Shown: positions 1 to 13,110, numbered from the stretch's first letter. The stretch is DNA of 64,000 bases from Abelmoschus esculentus (GCA_035048815.1 JAUCBN010000016.1:2224501-2288500), one strand, 5' to 3'. The notes: a model not told the origin generated them from the letters alone. Translations and numbers: made by a program.

Positions 1-1029
1 TAAAATAAATACATTAATAAATAATATAAGAAGGTTGAAATTTAATATTCCTTTACAATTGCAAGATGATCTTAAAAGATTAGCTTTTAAACATGGCTTA
101 ATACATTTTTCTTCTAAATTATATATATATTTAATTTATTTTTAAATTATTTTTTAACTTGTTTTATCCCTTATATTTTACATTATTATCAAATTATCCC
201 TAAAATATCTGAAAAGCTTTAAACCTCCACTGATAATATAACAGCTCGTATTTGTTTAGGTTTTGATCCATCACATCACCGAACTTAGATTCAAGAACAT
301 AGGGAAAGAACCAGACACTGGAAATATGTAAATAAATAATGTTTTGTCATGTTTCGATGGGGAGAAAGTGGTGCAGTCTACAAACTGCAAACACATGGGA
401 TTCATTAAAACCAGGGGCGAAAGCTGATGTTTTGTCATGAACGTGGAGTAATTAATATAAATTATCTTTTATTAGTGGGTGTTTAGATGGAAAAAATAAT
501 TAAGTAACAAAACATTATTTCTGGTTTGGATTGGATACAAGACAAGTTGATAAACGAGCTCATTGAAAGATATTTCTACTAAGTGTTGTTATATTGTCCG
601 AAATCAATAAGTGATTTTAATAAAAAAATAAAAAATATAATAATTTATGTCATATTTTATTATGATAATTTTAATTAGAATTTGAGTCTTATACTTTCAT
701 ATCACACATATATAATCATAGTGAAATTAAAACATTACCCGATAATTCTGAGGAATAATAGTAACCAAAAAAGAATGTTGTTTTTATCGAGGATTTTATA
801 TCTCTTACTATTATTTATTAATGTATAAAATTGAGATATATCTTTTATCGTTATATTTTTTAATAATCTTTAAATGATTATAAGATAAAATTTATTTATA
901 TTATTTTTAATTTTTTAATAAAGTATATTCGTTATAAATAAAATCATTTAAATTTAAATTTTAAAAAAATATAATTCTTTTACCGAAATCACTGATGGAG
1001 CTTGTATGATATATATAGTTTTCCACTCA
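1..1029. other. AT-rich intergenic sequence
   Basis: No coding similarity or RNA gene was recognised on either strand. The stretch is very AT-rich with scattered short poly-A and poly-T runs and ends at the 9-bp target duplication of the foldback element that follows. Confidence 0.6.
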
Positions 1030-1067
1030 TCAAATATGGAAAAATTATTACATGAACTCTTTCCATC

Positions 1068-1267
1068 AAAAAATTATATCATGGTTAGTTTCACCACCTG
1101 TCCATGGGACAAACCAATAAAAACTGTCTATTTCATCAATTTTTTCATGTCATAATTTTTTTTCAAGTGAATCTTCACTTGAAAAATTAAAAAATAATGA
1201 GATGGACAATTTCTATTGATTGGTCCCATGGATAACGTGATGGGACTGACCCATGATATAATTTTTC
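1068..1267. mobile_element. 200-bp Mutator-like MITE nested in the larger element
   Basis: A short foldback element flanked by a perfect 9-bp duplication CTTTCCATC at 1059-1067 and 1268-1276. Its ends are AAAAAATTATATCATGG on the left and, reverse complemented, GAAAAATTATATCATGGG on the right. It is inserted in the left inverted arm of the 1039-2042 element: removing it and one target copy restores the match to the right arm (CTTTCCATCACTTAGGATATG against CTTTCTATCATCTAGGATATG). A near-identical-sized relative lies at 34567-34765. Confidence 0.85.
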
Positions 1268-1462
1268 CTTTCCATCACTTAGGATATGGTTCCAACCAAT
1301 TAAATTAAGACACATAATATATTTTTTCCATATCAAATTTACACATAAGCATTGGCCAAATTATCTAATTTAATGTCTTTGATTTAAAAAAAATATTATC
1401 AAAGATTTCTTGTGTCATCTTTCTCTTCTTTAAAATCTTCCTAATTAATTTTTTATATAGAT

Positions 1463-1823
1463 TTGGGTTTAGGATTTAGAGTTTAGGGTCTATGTTTAAG
1501 GATTAGTGGTTTATGGTTTATGTGATTTAGGGTTTATGTGGTTTAGGTTTAGGATTAGAGTTAGGGTTTAGGGTTATATGTTATTATTTAGGTTAGGGTT
1601 AGGGTTTAGGGTTTAGGTTTAGAATTTAGTGTTAGGGTTTAGGGTTTAGGTTTAGAGTTTAGTGTTTAGGATTTAGGGTTAGGGTTAGTGTTAGGTTTAG
1701 GGTTTAGTGTTTAAGGTTAATGTTTAGGGTTTAGAGTTTAGGGTTAGGGTTAGGGTTTAGGGTTTAAGGTTAGGGTTAGTGTTAGAGTTTAGAGTTTAGG
1801 GTTATGATTTAGGGTTAGGGATT
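1463..1823 (+). repeat. degenerate telomere-like TTTAGGG array
   Basis: About 360 bases built from imperfect units such as TTTAGGG, TTAGGG and TTTAGAG. It lies wholly between the inverted arms of the 1039-2042 foldback element, so it travelled with a transposon and is not a chromosome end. Confidence 0.85.
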
Positions 1824-2051
1824 AAAAAAAGTTAATTAAAAAAAATTGAACAATAAAGAGGAAGACAACATAAAAATCTTTGGTAATATTTTTTTTCCAT
1901 TTTTAAATTAAATGCATTAAAGTGGATGATTTAGATGATATTTATGTGTAAATATGATATAAAAAAATATATTATATGTTTTATTTTAATTGGTTGAGAT
2001 CATATCCTAGATGATAGAAAGAGTTCTATCTAATAATTTCTCTCAAATATG

Positions 2052-5000
2052 GGTTTTCTTCGAGAATATAGAGTAGTAGTTTGTTGGCCTGAATTATTAT
2101 TTGAACAAATAGCTGACTTGAAACACATATATTTTCTTCTTAGGTTATATGTGTTATTGGGCTTTCAAGTTATTGTAGTCATAAGCTTTAGAACCAGCTC
2201 AGCTTTTGGGGACTGAGCCGGTCCAACCCTGATTTCTAAATCCAAACCCACTTCTGGGCTCAAAGCCGAACGTTTATTGGTCCTAATAGAATCTCTTCAA
2301 AGATTTCATTTATCGGATAAATTTAAAGAAATAGAGTAATCGTTGATTATCGATTAGTTAAAATTATTCATTCGTTTTAGTCTAAATTTTAAGTTCAAAA
2401 CTCAACATGAATTTCCCTTTCTCCTCTAAATAGAAGTTATGTAAACTCTATTTTCCCAGGTTTTTATTACAACCCTGGTTTAGCTTAGGCTAAAACTGAC
2501 CCGTATGTTGTCTCTCTCAGACAAAATCATTGCTCAACATCAATCCTTCATTTCATATGCTTAAACCCCCCTTTTTTCATTATTTCAGGAGCTTCTTTTC
2601 TTCTTCTTGGTGTATTGAAAGTGATCTCCTGCACAGAAATAGAGGGAAGAGAGAATAAAAAAAAGAAGAGATGGTGTCTGAATTCATGATTTTAATATAA
2701 GCTTATAAAACCACCACCACCACTCTTTCTCATGATTCTAATCTCTTCTTTTCATGTGCAAGTGGAAGTCACTTTAGTGTTTTTTTATTACACTTTTCAA
2801 ATATTATTCTAAAGCTACATTTAAAAAAAATGCTATTCAAGTATATATTCTTCTTCCTCTTGGATGTAATGGATTGCTTTTGCCAAGGGAGAGAGGAAAA
2901 CAATGTTAGAATTATTATGATTGAAAATATGGATATATATATATATTACCAATTTGACTCTTATTTAATTAAATTGGCAATTTTTTTATATGAAAATATG
3001 GATAAATTGACATCATAATTCTCATAGCATTTCACTGAAAATAATTCTACAGGTCTTCATCTTTAAATGATAATTTTTTTGTCAACTCATCTCTTATAAA
3101 TATCTTGTGACCTGCTTCTCATCACTTGTATCTCAGCTTTTAGGCAGTATTCCTGTATGAACATGGAGTTGTTATGGTCGTCGACATGTTTATTACTAAA
3201 TCACCCGTCCAAGTCGAAGTGAAGTTCCCGTAGTAGTTTGGTAGTCAGTCCTATTGGCCGAAGTTTGGGCGGTGCATGATGTGCTCGAATTGCCTGGAGT
3301 ATTGGAGCCCGAAAAGTGATCAGTGAGGCAGACAACATCGAGATTTATGAAGTCCCTGTAGGAAATGGAGTAATCTCCTTCTCAGCTTCTATACAAAATA
3401 CTAACAATAATACTGTTGTTTTTGAAGTGACCTGACACTCCATGTCATTACTTCATCATCCCGGTCGTACATGTTTTATCCTAGAGTCAATGCAAACACA
3501 AACCCAAACCCCACTCGACAGGCACTGAAATGTCAAAAAGGTAAGGTTTGGCATCCACTCAGGAAATGTCCATTTAGTTGGACAAGGTGGACCGGATGGG
3601 AATCACTGAAACATTCGTAGTTCCTTGTCATACATATAATTTTATAACATATTAGATGATATATTATTGAAAATATATTTAATTATATATTATTATCTAA
3701 CCCGTCGAAAATATATAAAATCATACGCAGTAAGATATCAATATATCAAATATTAATTCATATATATTTGTATTTATGCCTTGGATTGGATTTGGCTAAA
3801 CCCACTTCTTTATCAACATGGCGACACCATGATTGTTTGTTGATAACATTTTTTTTACTTTCAAAACATTGAATAAAAATGAATGCAGCGGCTAGTGCTA
3901 GGGTTAGTGCTCAAGTCTTTCAACTTCACACTTTTCTACTGTTATCTCTTGCAATACATTTCATTTTTCACTTCCATTTTCTATGTCAAATTACTTCTAA
4001 AAAAGACCTTTAAAATAAATATATGAAGAATAATGTACAAATAAACAAATATAGGAGAAAAAGAATAGACCCAGGCAAAGCTTCCCTTTTGTTGGAAGAT
4101 CATTGATTCAGTTGAAGCACATTACTGCTTATCTCTGCCATTATGGAAACAACACAAGATTCCTGTCATGTCTGTCCAACATTTTTTTTATATATTTTAT
4201 ATTTAATTTTCAAAAAAAATAAATATTACTATCAAAACTCTCGTTGATTATTTTATTTGGACAAGAAATTAATCACTATTTCAAAAAATTACGTTTGCCA
4301 CACAGAGGAAGCATGCATGCAAATCTATAATGAACCTTCGTATATCACATTCCGTTTAATTATCCGTTTCGTTAAACTCAATTAATCTAATAATCCTAAA
4401 TCAATATAAAATTTTATAAATTTACACTATAAATAAATTATAACCTTATTAAATTATTATTTTAAATGTTTAGATATTATATATAATTTAGAAAATAAGT
4501 GAAAAAAAAGGAAGTGTCCGGCATCATTGCGAGAGCCCCCAATAAAGCGTAACAGATAAGGGCGTGCTGTCCCAAAGGCAAACCCTCCCTGACTAGCCAT
4601 CTAAGGAAATAATATTTTATTTGCGGCTAATTCGTCGGACAAAAAAGAAAGATAAATTAATTACGATTTGAAGGTGTAATAAAATAAGGGTAGGAAATAA
4701 CACCGGGTTTCTAGACGGAAGAATAATTAATATTTAATTCCATGATTATAGCTTCTAAGCGCGGTTTAAATGTTAGACTGAAGTGCTTTCACCATCACAT
4801 CAGTGATTTAAATTTTCTATTTACGAAAAAATTATGTGGTAGTTCTAGTTGATTTATAATTTCATATAATAATATTTTTTATTTTTAAAAAATAAATTTT
4901 CATCCATTTTTTATATATTATTAAATAAATAATTTTTATTAAATGAAATTATAAATAATATAATAAACCTTTTTAATTTACGCTCCAAATAGTAAATAGA

Positions 5001-6594
5001 GAGTATTCAAAGAAATTAGAAATCCAACATAACGACTACCAGCAGAGGCGGATTGTTGGAAAGATTTGTGGAGGTCACGCCGTACAAAGTTTTAGAAAAT
5101 TTATGTTTTATTTCTAAAAATAATTTACTTTTTTATTTTCTAAAAAATATATTATATTTTAAAATTTTAAATATTTTTAATTAATTTTTCTTTATTTTTT
5201 ATTAAAACTCTTAAGTATTAAAAATTTTAGTTAAAACTTTATTTAAAAAAAGTTTTAACTTTCGATTTATTTTTTAAAATCAGGAGATGCTAGTTTGATT
5301 GTCTCATTAACCAATTTATCTTCTTGATAAGTATACGAAAATTTTAAATGAGGTTAAATACACTTTCATAACCGTAATAATTATTTTATCAAACGTTAAA
5401 AATATTTTTTTAATATTATATAAATAGATAGGGATAAAGTCATGTTGATAGTAGGAGAAATTTTTGTACCTCCCAAAAATTTTTAGTATAATTATATTTA
5501 AGGTACTTCTTAATTTAAATAATAATAAAATAAAATTTTTTGTCCCTTCAAAATTTTAGATTTAAAGACACAATAAATTTTTGTCCCTCTTAATATTCAA
5601 TCCTAACTCTGTTCAAATAGAATAACTCAAAGCCAATTGCATAGGAGCAATCAAATCAAAGTTATCCCCTAAATTAGAAACACGAGGAAGACATGCATGG
5701 AGCGAGTGTAATGAAACGAAATACAGCATGCGAAGGCAGTTTTGCATGGGGGTGTCTGCAACACAAGTATAGAACCAAACCCAAGGCATGCACCATAAAC
5801 AAGAGCGCGTGCATGACAACAAATTTGCCTACGGATTGAGCCACCAAATCTGCAATCCCTCCATCTAAGCCACATGTTGGTTACTGTAATATTAGCAACA
5901 CCAGATCTCTCCCCCCATCCCCTTTCTTTCATACACCAGATGTTCTTTCATAATCATACACCGTGCATCAAATAAATAACATCCAAAGGAGCTGACAGAA
6001 AGAACATCTAGGGAGGTGAGAAAGAGAAGGGTGTAAAGCAAAGAACTTTGGAAAGGCAGGGCCAGAATCAAGTGCAATTCAGACCAAAGGAAAGAATAAC
6101 ATGAAATCTGTACCCATTTCCCCACCTATTTAATTAACACAAAAGATAAAGTTTTTCCAGTCCTTGTATAGGAGACTGGAAACACAACCTCTCTCTCCCC
6201 AAGGATAATTAAAACCCTAAGCATGATTTCATCACGACTTGGTATTTATATCATCTCACCCACATGGGAAAAAGTTTAAGGAAAAAATCATCTCTTTTCC
6301 ATGCTTTCCTTTTTTCCTAATCTCCTAAATGTTTATAAGTTATAAGCCCAACACACTTGAAGCTGTAAAAACAAGTTTTTTATTTGTAAGGTTTTCTTTC
6401 CAATGGTGAGAGATTGAGCAAGTCAAGAAAGTTTCCTTACAAGTGTGGTGTTATGTCGGATGGATTGTTCGGTACGAGCTTCGTTTCCAATGGGAAAAAC
6501 TAGGGACAACCAGTGGTGCTGTTTGGGTCAAAGAAGAAGAAGACAATACCAATGTACAGAAAGAGAAAACAATGAACAAGAACCGACACCAAAC
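2052..6594. other. intergenic region and upstream region of the neprosin gene
   Basis: No gene was recognised. Two sections, about 3130-3480 and 5640-6130, are less AT-rich than their surroundings and carry short open frames, but none has recognisable protein similarity. A TATA-like tttatatc at about 6244-6252 could serve the neprosin gene starting at 6595. Small inverted and low-complexity AT stretches fill the rest. Confidence 0.5.
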
Positions 6595-9500
6595 ATGGCT
6601 TCTTCCACTTGTTGTTGTCGTTGTAAGATCCCGCCAATCATTCCCGTTTTTGTATTCTTCCTTCTTGTTTCCTCTTCCTTTTGTCCCGTTCGTTCGTCGG
6701 AAACCGGCGATCCTCAGGCAAGAAACCAAACTTTCCGGCCGGGGGACGAGTTACAAAATTTGAAAACAATAAGAGAACGTCTCGACAAGATCAACAAGCC
6801 GGCCGTCAAGATAATTCAGGCAATTTAGTCTTTCGTTTGGCCACTGACTTGCTGTCTCCTCTGTTTTTTCTCTGTTTTTTCAGTAACACGTTTTGGAAAT
6901 GGTGGTGCAGAGTCCGGATGGTGATATCATAGATTGTGTTTTATTGCATCATCAACCTGCTTTTGATCATCCTCGATTAAAAGGACAAAAACCCTTGGTA
7001 ATTATCTGTAAATTTTAGATTTTTACTACCATTTCCATGCATTAGAACCAAAATAAATTATAGAATTCAAGAGTTTTTAATTTTTTTTGTTCTCAGGATC
7101 CACCGGAGAGACCAGGTGGTGTTAACACAAATGGGATGGGAGCTGAAGATTTTCAACTGTGGAGCATGTCGGGAGAGACATGTCCGGAAGGGACAATTCC
7201 GATCAGAAGAACCACAGAAGCAGACATGTTGAGGGCTAGTTCTGTTAGAAGATTTGGAATGAAAAGACCCAGAAGACGTGTTCGAAGAGACTCCACTGGC
7301 AATGGTCATGAGGTAGGTTTTCTTGTTCAAAAAACAATTCCAAAACACATTTTTTTCCCTTTATTTCTTTTGTATTTTTTCCCTTCTTTTTTCCTTTAAA
7401 GTTAGTACTGGTATCTAGGCATGGGAATTCAAATGAATAAAGTAGATAAAGTGAATAGCAAGATTAGGCATGCCGATTGTATACGTTTGATTAGGAGTTA
7501 ATTGCATCTTATGTCATGAAATTATGATATTTATTTTGAATTGGTCCCTAAATATTTAGATATTTAATTTCATCCTTAAACTAGAGTCCTATTTTAAATA
7601 GACCCTAAACTTTTGGATGTTTCAATTTCATCCTAAACTCTAATTCTCATTCTAAATCAGTTCATAAATTTTTGTACGAACCAATTTCATCCTAAATTAT
7701 TGTTCATGCCACACCACATTATTACATAATACACACTAATATTTACAAGAAAGTTAACAAATTTGTAATGGTTTTATTAACATGGGATATATTTAATATA
7801 TATCGTTAATCTAGGAATAAGTTAGAACATCCGAAAGTTTGAAGATCAATTTAGAATGAAAGTTATAGTTTAGAAATAAAATTAGAAATTTTAAAAGTTT
7901 AGAGACTAATTTAGAACGAGAATAGTCTCAGATAAAATTATAAAGTTCAAAAAATTTAGGAGATTAATCTATAACGAGTCATAATTTAAGAACATATGGT
8001 GCAATTAACTCATTGGTTAAATATGACATTCTTAACGAAAAATGGGGTTCTCTACTTCTCTTTGTTATTTATATATCGAAATGTTCTTTATAAATGAAAC
8101 ATATTTCATATTCTAATACAAATACGATTTTGTAATATATTTATTTCGAACATATTTTTTGAATAGTTTTAATGCGATTACAACGTAGTATATGTTTATA
8201 TTTTTTTTCTTAATTGTTTTGTAAAACACGTAATAAACAAAACTGATTGAATTCGAGTCTTCTAAGTTAAAAATCATATCTTTATAATCTATTTATATTG
8301 AATTATTACTTGATTACAGCATGCAGTTGGGTATGTGAGCGGGGATCAATATTATGGAGCCAAAGCAAGCATCAACGTTTGGACACCTCGTGTCTCAAAC
8401 CAATATGAATTCAGCCTATCACAGATGTGGGTCATCTCGGGGTCATTTGGCGACGATCTAAACACCATTGAAGCTGGCTGGCAGGCACTCCTCTTTTATT
8501 CCCATTTAAACCTTTTTTCTTACATATATCAGAAATTAAATTAATTATTAAAGCTGCAAAGCATTTGTTCACATTGAATCCTGTGCACTCACGTAGTTTT
8601 TCACAGTTCAGACAACACAACTCCCTCTCAGTCCCATGATTTCAGGGTTTCATCCTGTCTTGTAATCTGAGTCAATGTTTACTGCAGGTCAGCCCTGAGC
8701 AATACGGAGACAACTATCCCAGATTCTTTACTTATTGGACAGTAAGTAGTCTAGAATTAATGCTGGTAAAATCATGTCTTAAATGGTAAGATGAAATCAT
8801 TTTAAGGTATATTATGGGCAGACGGATGCATACCAAGCGACTGGGTGCTATAATTTGCTGTGCTCAGGCTTTGTTCAAACAAATAATAGGATTGCAATTG
8901 GAGCTGCAATCTCACCAACATCATCGTATCGTGGGGGACAATTTGATATCACACTCTTGATTTGGAAGGTAATATTACAGGAAAATTTGTTTGTTCGGGT
9001 CGAGTTTAATTCTGTTCGAATTTTGCCGGAGAAAATGGTACAGTGTTAACTGCTGGGAATGTCTGTAATTCTCCTACTGCCTTTTGCTTTATAAGATTCT
9101 ATTCGTTCCACTTTGTGAATAAAGAATCATTTGATTTTTACTATGAAACTTCTTTTTCATATGATATTTTACTTTTTTACGTATCAATTAACTTGACATG
9201 TATTTCTATGACCATAATACGATGATTTTGGTGTAGGATCCAAAGCATGGGAATTGGTGGCTTGAATTCGGGTCGGGTACCCTAGTCGGATACTGGCCAT
9301 CGTTCTTATTTACTCGTCTCCGGGATCATGCTACCATGGTTCAATTCGGCGGAGAAATTGTGAATTCTAGGGCAGGGGGTTTCCACACCTCGACCGAAAT
9401 GGGCAGCGGTCATTTTGCCGGCGAGGGGTTCGGAAAAGCATCGTATTTCCGGAACATGCAGGTCGTTGATTGGGACAATAACTTGATTCCATTGCCGAAT

Positions 9501-9614
9501 CTTAAAGTGCTTGCGGATCATCCCAACTGCTATAACATTCAAGGAGGAATTAATAGAGTCTGGGGAAATTATTTTTACTATGGAGGACCTGGAAGAAATG
9601 TTAAATGCCCTTAA
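6595..9614 (+). CDS. neprosin-domain (DUF239) secreted protein, putative glutamic peptidase
   Basis: Predicted 423-residue protein in seven exons: 6595-6819, 6911-6997, 7097-7312, 8320-8484, 8688-8741, 8822-8968, 9237-9614. The chosen ATG precedes a Cys-rich then hydrophobic leader (VFVFFLLVSSSF), a likely secretion signal. Next come an activation-peptide-like region containing QSPDGDIIDCV and then the neprosin domain with WTPRVSNQYEFSLSQMW, NTIEAGWQVSPE, YQATGCYNLLCSGFVQ, GNWWLEFG and VQFGGEIVN. The last motif and EAGW may hold the two glutamates of the glutamic-peptidase active site; this mapping is from memory. The C-terminus GGPGRNVKCP is typical, so the protein looks complete. Two introns, 6820-6910 and 8485-8687, begin with GC instead of GT; no GT donor gives an open frame at either place. 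A foldback element sits in intron 3. In Arabidopsis a DUF239 gene (AT1G70550) neighbours TAA1, as here. Cellular role unknown. Confidence 0.9.
7495..8011. mobile_element. foldback element in neprosin intron 3
   Basis: Inverted ends GAGTTAATTGCATCTTATG (left) and, reverse complemented, GAGTTAATTGCACCATATG (right) enclose about 517 bases with further inverted similarity in the arms. Flanking 9-mers TTTGATTAG and ATTGGTTAA agree at 6 of 9 positions, so a decayed 9-bp target duplication is possible. Non-coding. Confidence 0.6.
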
Positions 9615-11298
9615 AAATAAGGGTACAGTTTCAAATTTTTATTTTCTTGTTTTTTTCATATATAGTTTTAATAATTGTTGGGGTAAAAAATATTACGTTA
9701 CACGTATATATATACATATTAGAATTCATTGATTTTGTGGGTAAAAAACATATTTTAAATAATAATATTATTATATCATATTATGAAATTAATTTCATGC
9801 ATGCTATTATTATTGGAACAATATCATTACCCTATGCTTCCTTCTATAAAGTTTTTCTTTCCTATTAAAATCAACGACAACTAATTATTATCCTTTTGTT
9901 ATTGATTTCATGCATTATTTGCCTTTTTTTCCCCCTTAATATTTATATTAATTTATAAATTTTATCATCTCTCTACTTGTTTACTAAATAATAAAAAAAA
10001 TTAATTAGTTTATTGAAAATGTATTCTACATTTAGACCAAATCATTTGTTTTCTTTTACTTTTTATTACTTCTATAAGTACAAGAATAATTAGAAAAAAT
10101 AAATATATATACTTGATATCTTTGATGCTAAAACAACTTTATAATAAATATTATATGAATATAGTAGAAATATTGGTAGAAAGGTTAGAAAAGTGCCCAT
10201 TGAAAGCAGCAAGGAATGATGCTCTCTACAGAATGGTTTTACTTAGAAGCAAAGTTGGTGGTCCACAACTAGAAATTACAAACTTTACTTAAACCACAAG
10301 CATATACATAAACAAACATGATATATACACTATACACTATAAGTATAAGTATAAGTATAATGGGACCATAGAATCGGGAAGCAATAAACTCGAAAGCAGG
10401 TGATTAAAGCTCTTGAGTGGGATTCAACTCAATAAGAGTAAAAGTCTCCCTCCCTTCTCCATAGGTAGAAACTGTTCAAAAAATTGGGAAGCATTTTTAA
10501 GGTGAGTTTGGCAAAGGCATCCAATTGCAGATACCAAATCTAGTTGATGGATCCTTGTAGCTGCTATATGCTTCCTCTTTAAATTCGGCTTACCGGTATT
10601 GACAACGAAGCTGGCTGCTGCATTTGAATTAATCCAACACGCTAGCCTGTACTTGGCCAAGCTTGGATAAAATACGATTCGAGCCTCGTGCTAGAGGTGT
10701 GCTTGAAGATGGGTGGAAAACTGGAACAAATCATGATTCTAAAGGGATGTAACTAGACGCTTTATTCATCTACCAGGATTGTTAAGAATCTAAGGAGGAA
10801 ACTTCTGCTTTCTTGGGGTCCTTTTGGTGGTCCAAGATAAAATTTGAGCATCAAGGCAGATAAGGACACACTACCAAAACCTATCCCATTTTTTGATATA
10901 ATCCAACAGGGGCTTCAGATTCTTGAAGACAATAAGACTCCCCTTAAAGGAATGCCACAACTCTCATGAACTATAAAATCTATTATAAATTGCCAATTGC
11001 ATGAAAAAAAAAATGAGTAGAAAGTGCATGCTAAGGTACCCTAGTCTAATAGGAATCAACAGCATGCTGCCATAATATACCTGAAAATCTATTCTCATTT
11101 CTCATAACAAAGCATAAGAGTCAATTACATCTCAAACAAAACCAAATAACAAAAAACATTCTAGGATGGATCATGCTATATTACGCATTGGTTCAACGTG
11201 ATAAGGATTAATTGTATTTTATTATTAAAATAAAGCTATAGCTATTCAAAATCACTTGTCCAGGAATTGGAATTTTAGAACAATAAATTAGAGAAAAA
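9615..11298. other. convergent intergenic region
   Basis: Sits between the 3' ends of the neprosin and PPR genes and should hold both 3' UTRs. The section 10180-11050 is less AT-rich and has one short minus-strand open frame (10424-10660) without recognisable similarity. A small direct repeat of ATAAGT lies near 10340. No gene is supported. Confidence 0.5.
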
Positions 11299-13074
11299 TC
11301 ACTCAACTGAAATAACCTTGAGCAATTGCTTACTGACCTCGCTCACTTCAATCTTTTCCATCTTCAAACGGTGATGCATCATGGGACTTTTCCTTCCAGC
11401 AGCTGCATAAGTTCTTATCAATAGTTCAAAAACTTCTTCTCCAACATGATCTACTGATTTCTTTAAAATCTCTACAAAACGTTCGGCTCCATCAACATCT
11501 TTTGCCTGCTCAAAATGTCTCATCACCATTCCAGTAGTTTCAGGTGATGGGACCCACTTTCTGCCATCTCCTCTGCCAGTTGAAATTGCATTGGCCACAC
11601 AATCAACCGCCATTTTGATGTCCCCATTTTTCAAGTAATAATCCAAAAAGATCTCCCATGTTTTGGCATTTGGCTTAGCCCCTCTCCTGCGGGCCTTCTC
11701 CTTCAGCTCTAGGGCTTTTTCTAGCAAACCCTCCTTGGCATAAGCTCCAATTAAGACATTTGGAATTCGGATATCATAAGTAGAGCAACCCGATCCCCAT
11801 TCTCTAAAGCATTTCTCTGCTCCAGGCAAATCTTTCAAGTTAATTAGCACCTGAATCATATTCAGATAGCTTATATTGGCAGTTTTGTGAAAAGAGAGCC
11901 TTAATGAACGCCATATTCGATAAACTTCACGCAAATTTCCCAGTTGGCCATACAATGTAATTAGAAACTGGAAAGCAGAAAGATCTCTGTGGGCATTTCT
12001 CTTTTCGAGTTCCTTAAGCGCCTTCTCTGTCTTCTCAAACAAGCCAGCATCAACATAAATTGATGCTATATTGCTATATGTTGTCCAATCATCAGTATCC
12101 TCAGCATCTCTCTTTATTTCCTCGATAACTCTTTCAACTCCAGAAATATCATTCATAGCAGCTAGAGCCCTCATCCAAACATTATATGTATATGAATCTA
12201 GCATGATACCACCTGATTTCATTTCTTGTACGATTTCTGGTACTCTTTCAGGCTGGCCAATCTTTGTATATAGCGTCATGAGACTGTTATAAGACATGGA
12301 GCCTAAAGGAAGGTTAAGTTCCTTCATCTTTTCCATTAGAGCTTCTGCCTTTTCAGTCATCAATTCCTTGCAGTAACAGTTGAGAAGGGCACCATAAGTT
12401 AGATGGTTCTTTGATGATTCAGGAAGATCAACAAAGTAATTTTCAGCAGCAGGAACCCCTTGAGCTTTGGCAACCAAATCAAGATGAATAGCCTGATCAC
12501 TAACAGTTTTATTCATGCCCCGCTCAGTCGACATCACCTCAGAGAGCTGTAAACTTGAACATCAAGAAATACACAATATATTTTGAATTAGTTCACAATA
12601 CAAAATCTAAACCTTAAACTAAAGCATTAAACAGTAAAATAGATAAGCTTGTGGGAAAATGGTTTCCGCCACCGGTGCATCAAATATTTCTCTTTTACAA
12701 GAACATAAGAAATAAGACGAACTCATATTGGCATTAATTCACAATACAAAATCAACAAAGCTTCATATCTATTAGGGTAACATAAGAAATTCGCATAAAA
12801 AGCCATTGATAAACCTCAAACTTTGATCTAGTAGATGAATACGAACCTTGCGAGCAGGGTAATAGAGCTTACGGTCCCGGAGCTTCTTTAGAGTGTCGTC
12901 CACTTCCCATTTGTAGACACGCTTGGAGCTCTTCAGGAACTGATTCAGCTGCCGCTGCACGCTGATTTCCGAACTGCCATCCTTGAAAAGCCTGTGGTAA
13001 AGTGCTTCGTCTAAGTACTTGTTTGACCTTTTCGTCACATTCTTGGTCCGTCCCAGTTGCTGCATCAACGCCAT
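11299..13074 (-). CDS. P-class pentatricopeptide repeat protein, AT1G60770 type
   Basis: Two exons, 13074-12847 and 12546-11299, joined at CGCAAG/CTCTCT, give 491 residues, the length I recall for the Arabidopsis protein AT1G60770. The N-terminus MALMQQLGRTKNVTKRS is basic, which suits organelle targeting. The body is a run of about 35-residue helical repeats, seen for example in LTYGALLNCYCKELMTEKA, YNSLMTLYTKIGQPERVPEI and FQFLITLYGQLGNLREVYRI. No E or DYW extension follows, so this is a P-class protein, expected to bind organellar RNA for processing or stability. The target transcript cannot be inferred. The start is supported by a telo-box about 27 bases upstream and by family similarity. 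In Arabidopsis this gene neighbours the AP-1 mu gene AT1G60780; here the AP-1 mu gene is the second gene downstream, with the TAA1-like gene between. Confidence 0.93.
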
Positions 13075-13100
13075 TGATTTGCTTGAGCAAGGGTTATGGT

Positions 13101-13110
13101 TTTAGGGTTT
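13101..13110 (-). promoter_or_regulatory. telo-box upstream of the PPR gene
   Basis: On the minus strand this reads AAACCCTAAA, 27 bases before the PPR start codon. Telo-boxes near the transcription start are known in plant promoters of translation and organelle-biogenesis genes; function here is inferred. Confidence 0.5.

Larger units (their letters stand above)
1039..2042. mobile_element. Mutator-like foldback element with telomere-like core
   Basis: The element is bounded by a perfect 9-bp duplication, TCAAATATG, at 1030-1038 and 2043-2051. Its ends are inverted copies: the left begins GAAAAATTATTACATGAACT and the reverse complement of the right begins GAGAAATTATTAGATAGAAC. The inverted arms run roughly 200 bases or more inward, matching again at AGGATATG and at TTTACACATAA. 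The centre, about 1463-1823, is a degenerate TTTAGGG array. A second 200-bp element sits inside the left arm; without it and its duplicated target the element is about 795 bp. No transposase is encoded, so it is non-autonomous. The 9-bp target size points to the Mutator superfamily; that assignment is inference. Confidence 0.82.

Noticed and set aside
1463..1823. Possible interstitial or true telomere
   Set aside because: The repeats are degenerate and bounded by the inverted arms and 9-bp target duplication of a transposon, with genes following; not a chromosome end.
5613..6125. Cluster of minus-strand open frames before the neprosin gene
   Set aside because: Three overlapping short frames in different phases with no similarity; more likely promoter or non-coding transcript sequence.
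10424..10660. Minus-strand open frame between neprosin and PPR genes
   Set aside because: Short, no recognised similarity, no supporting splice or promoter context.
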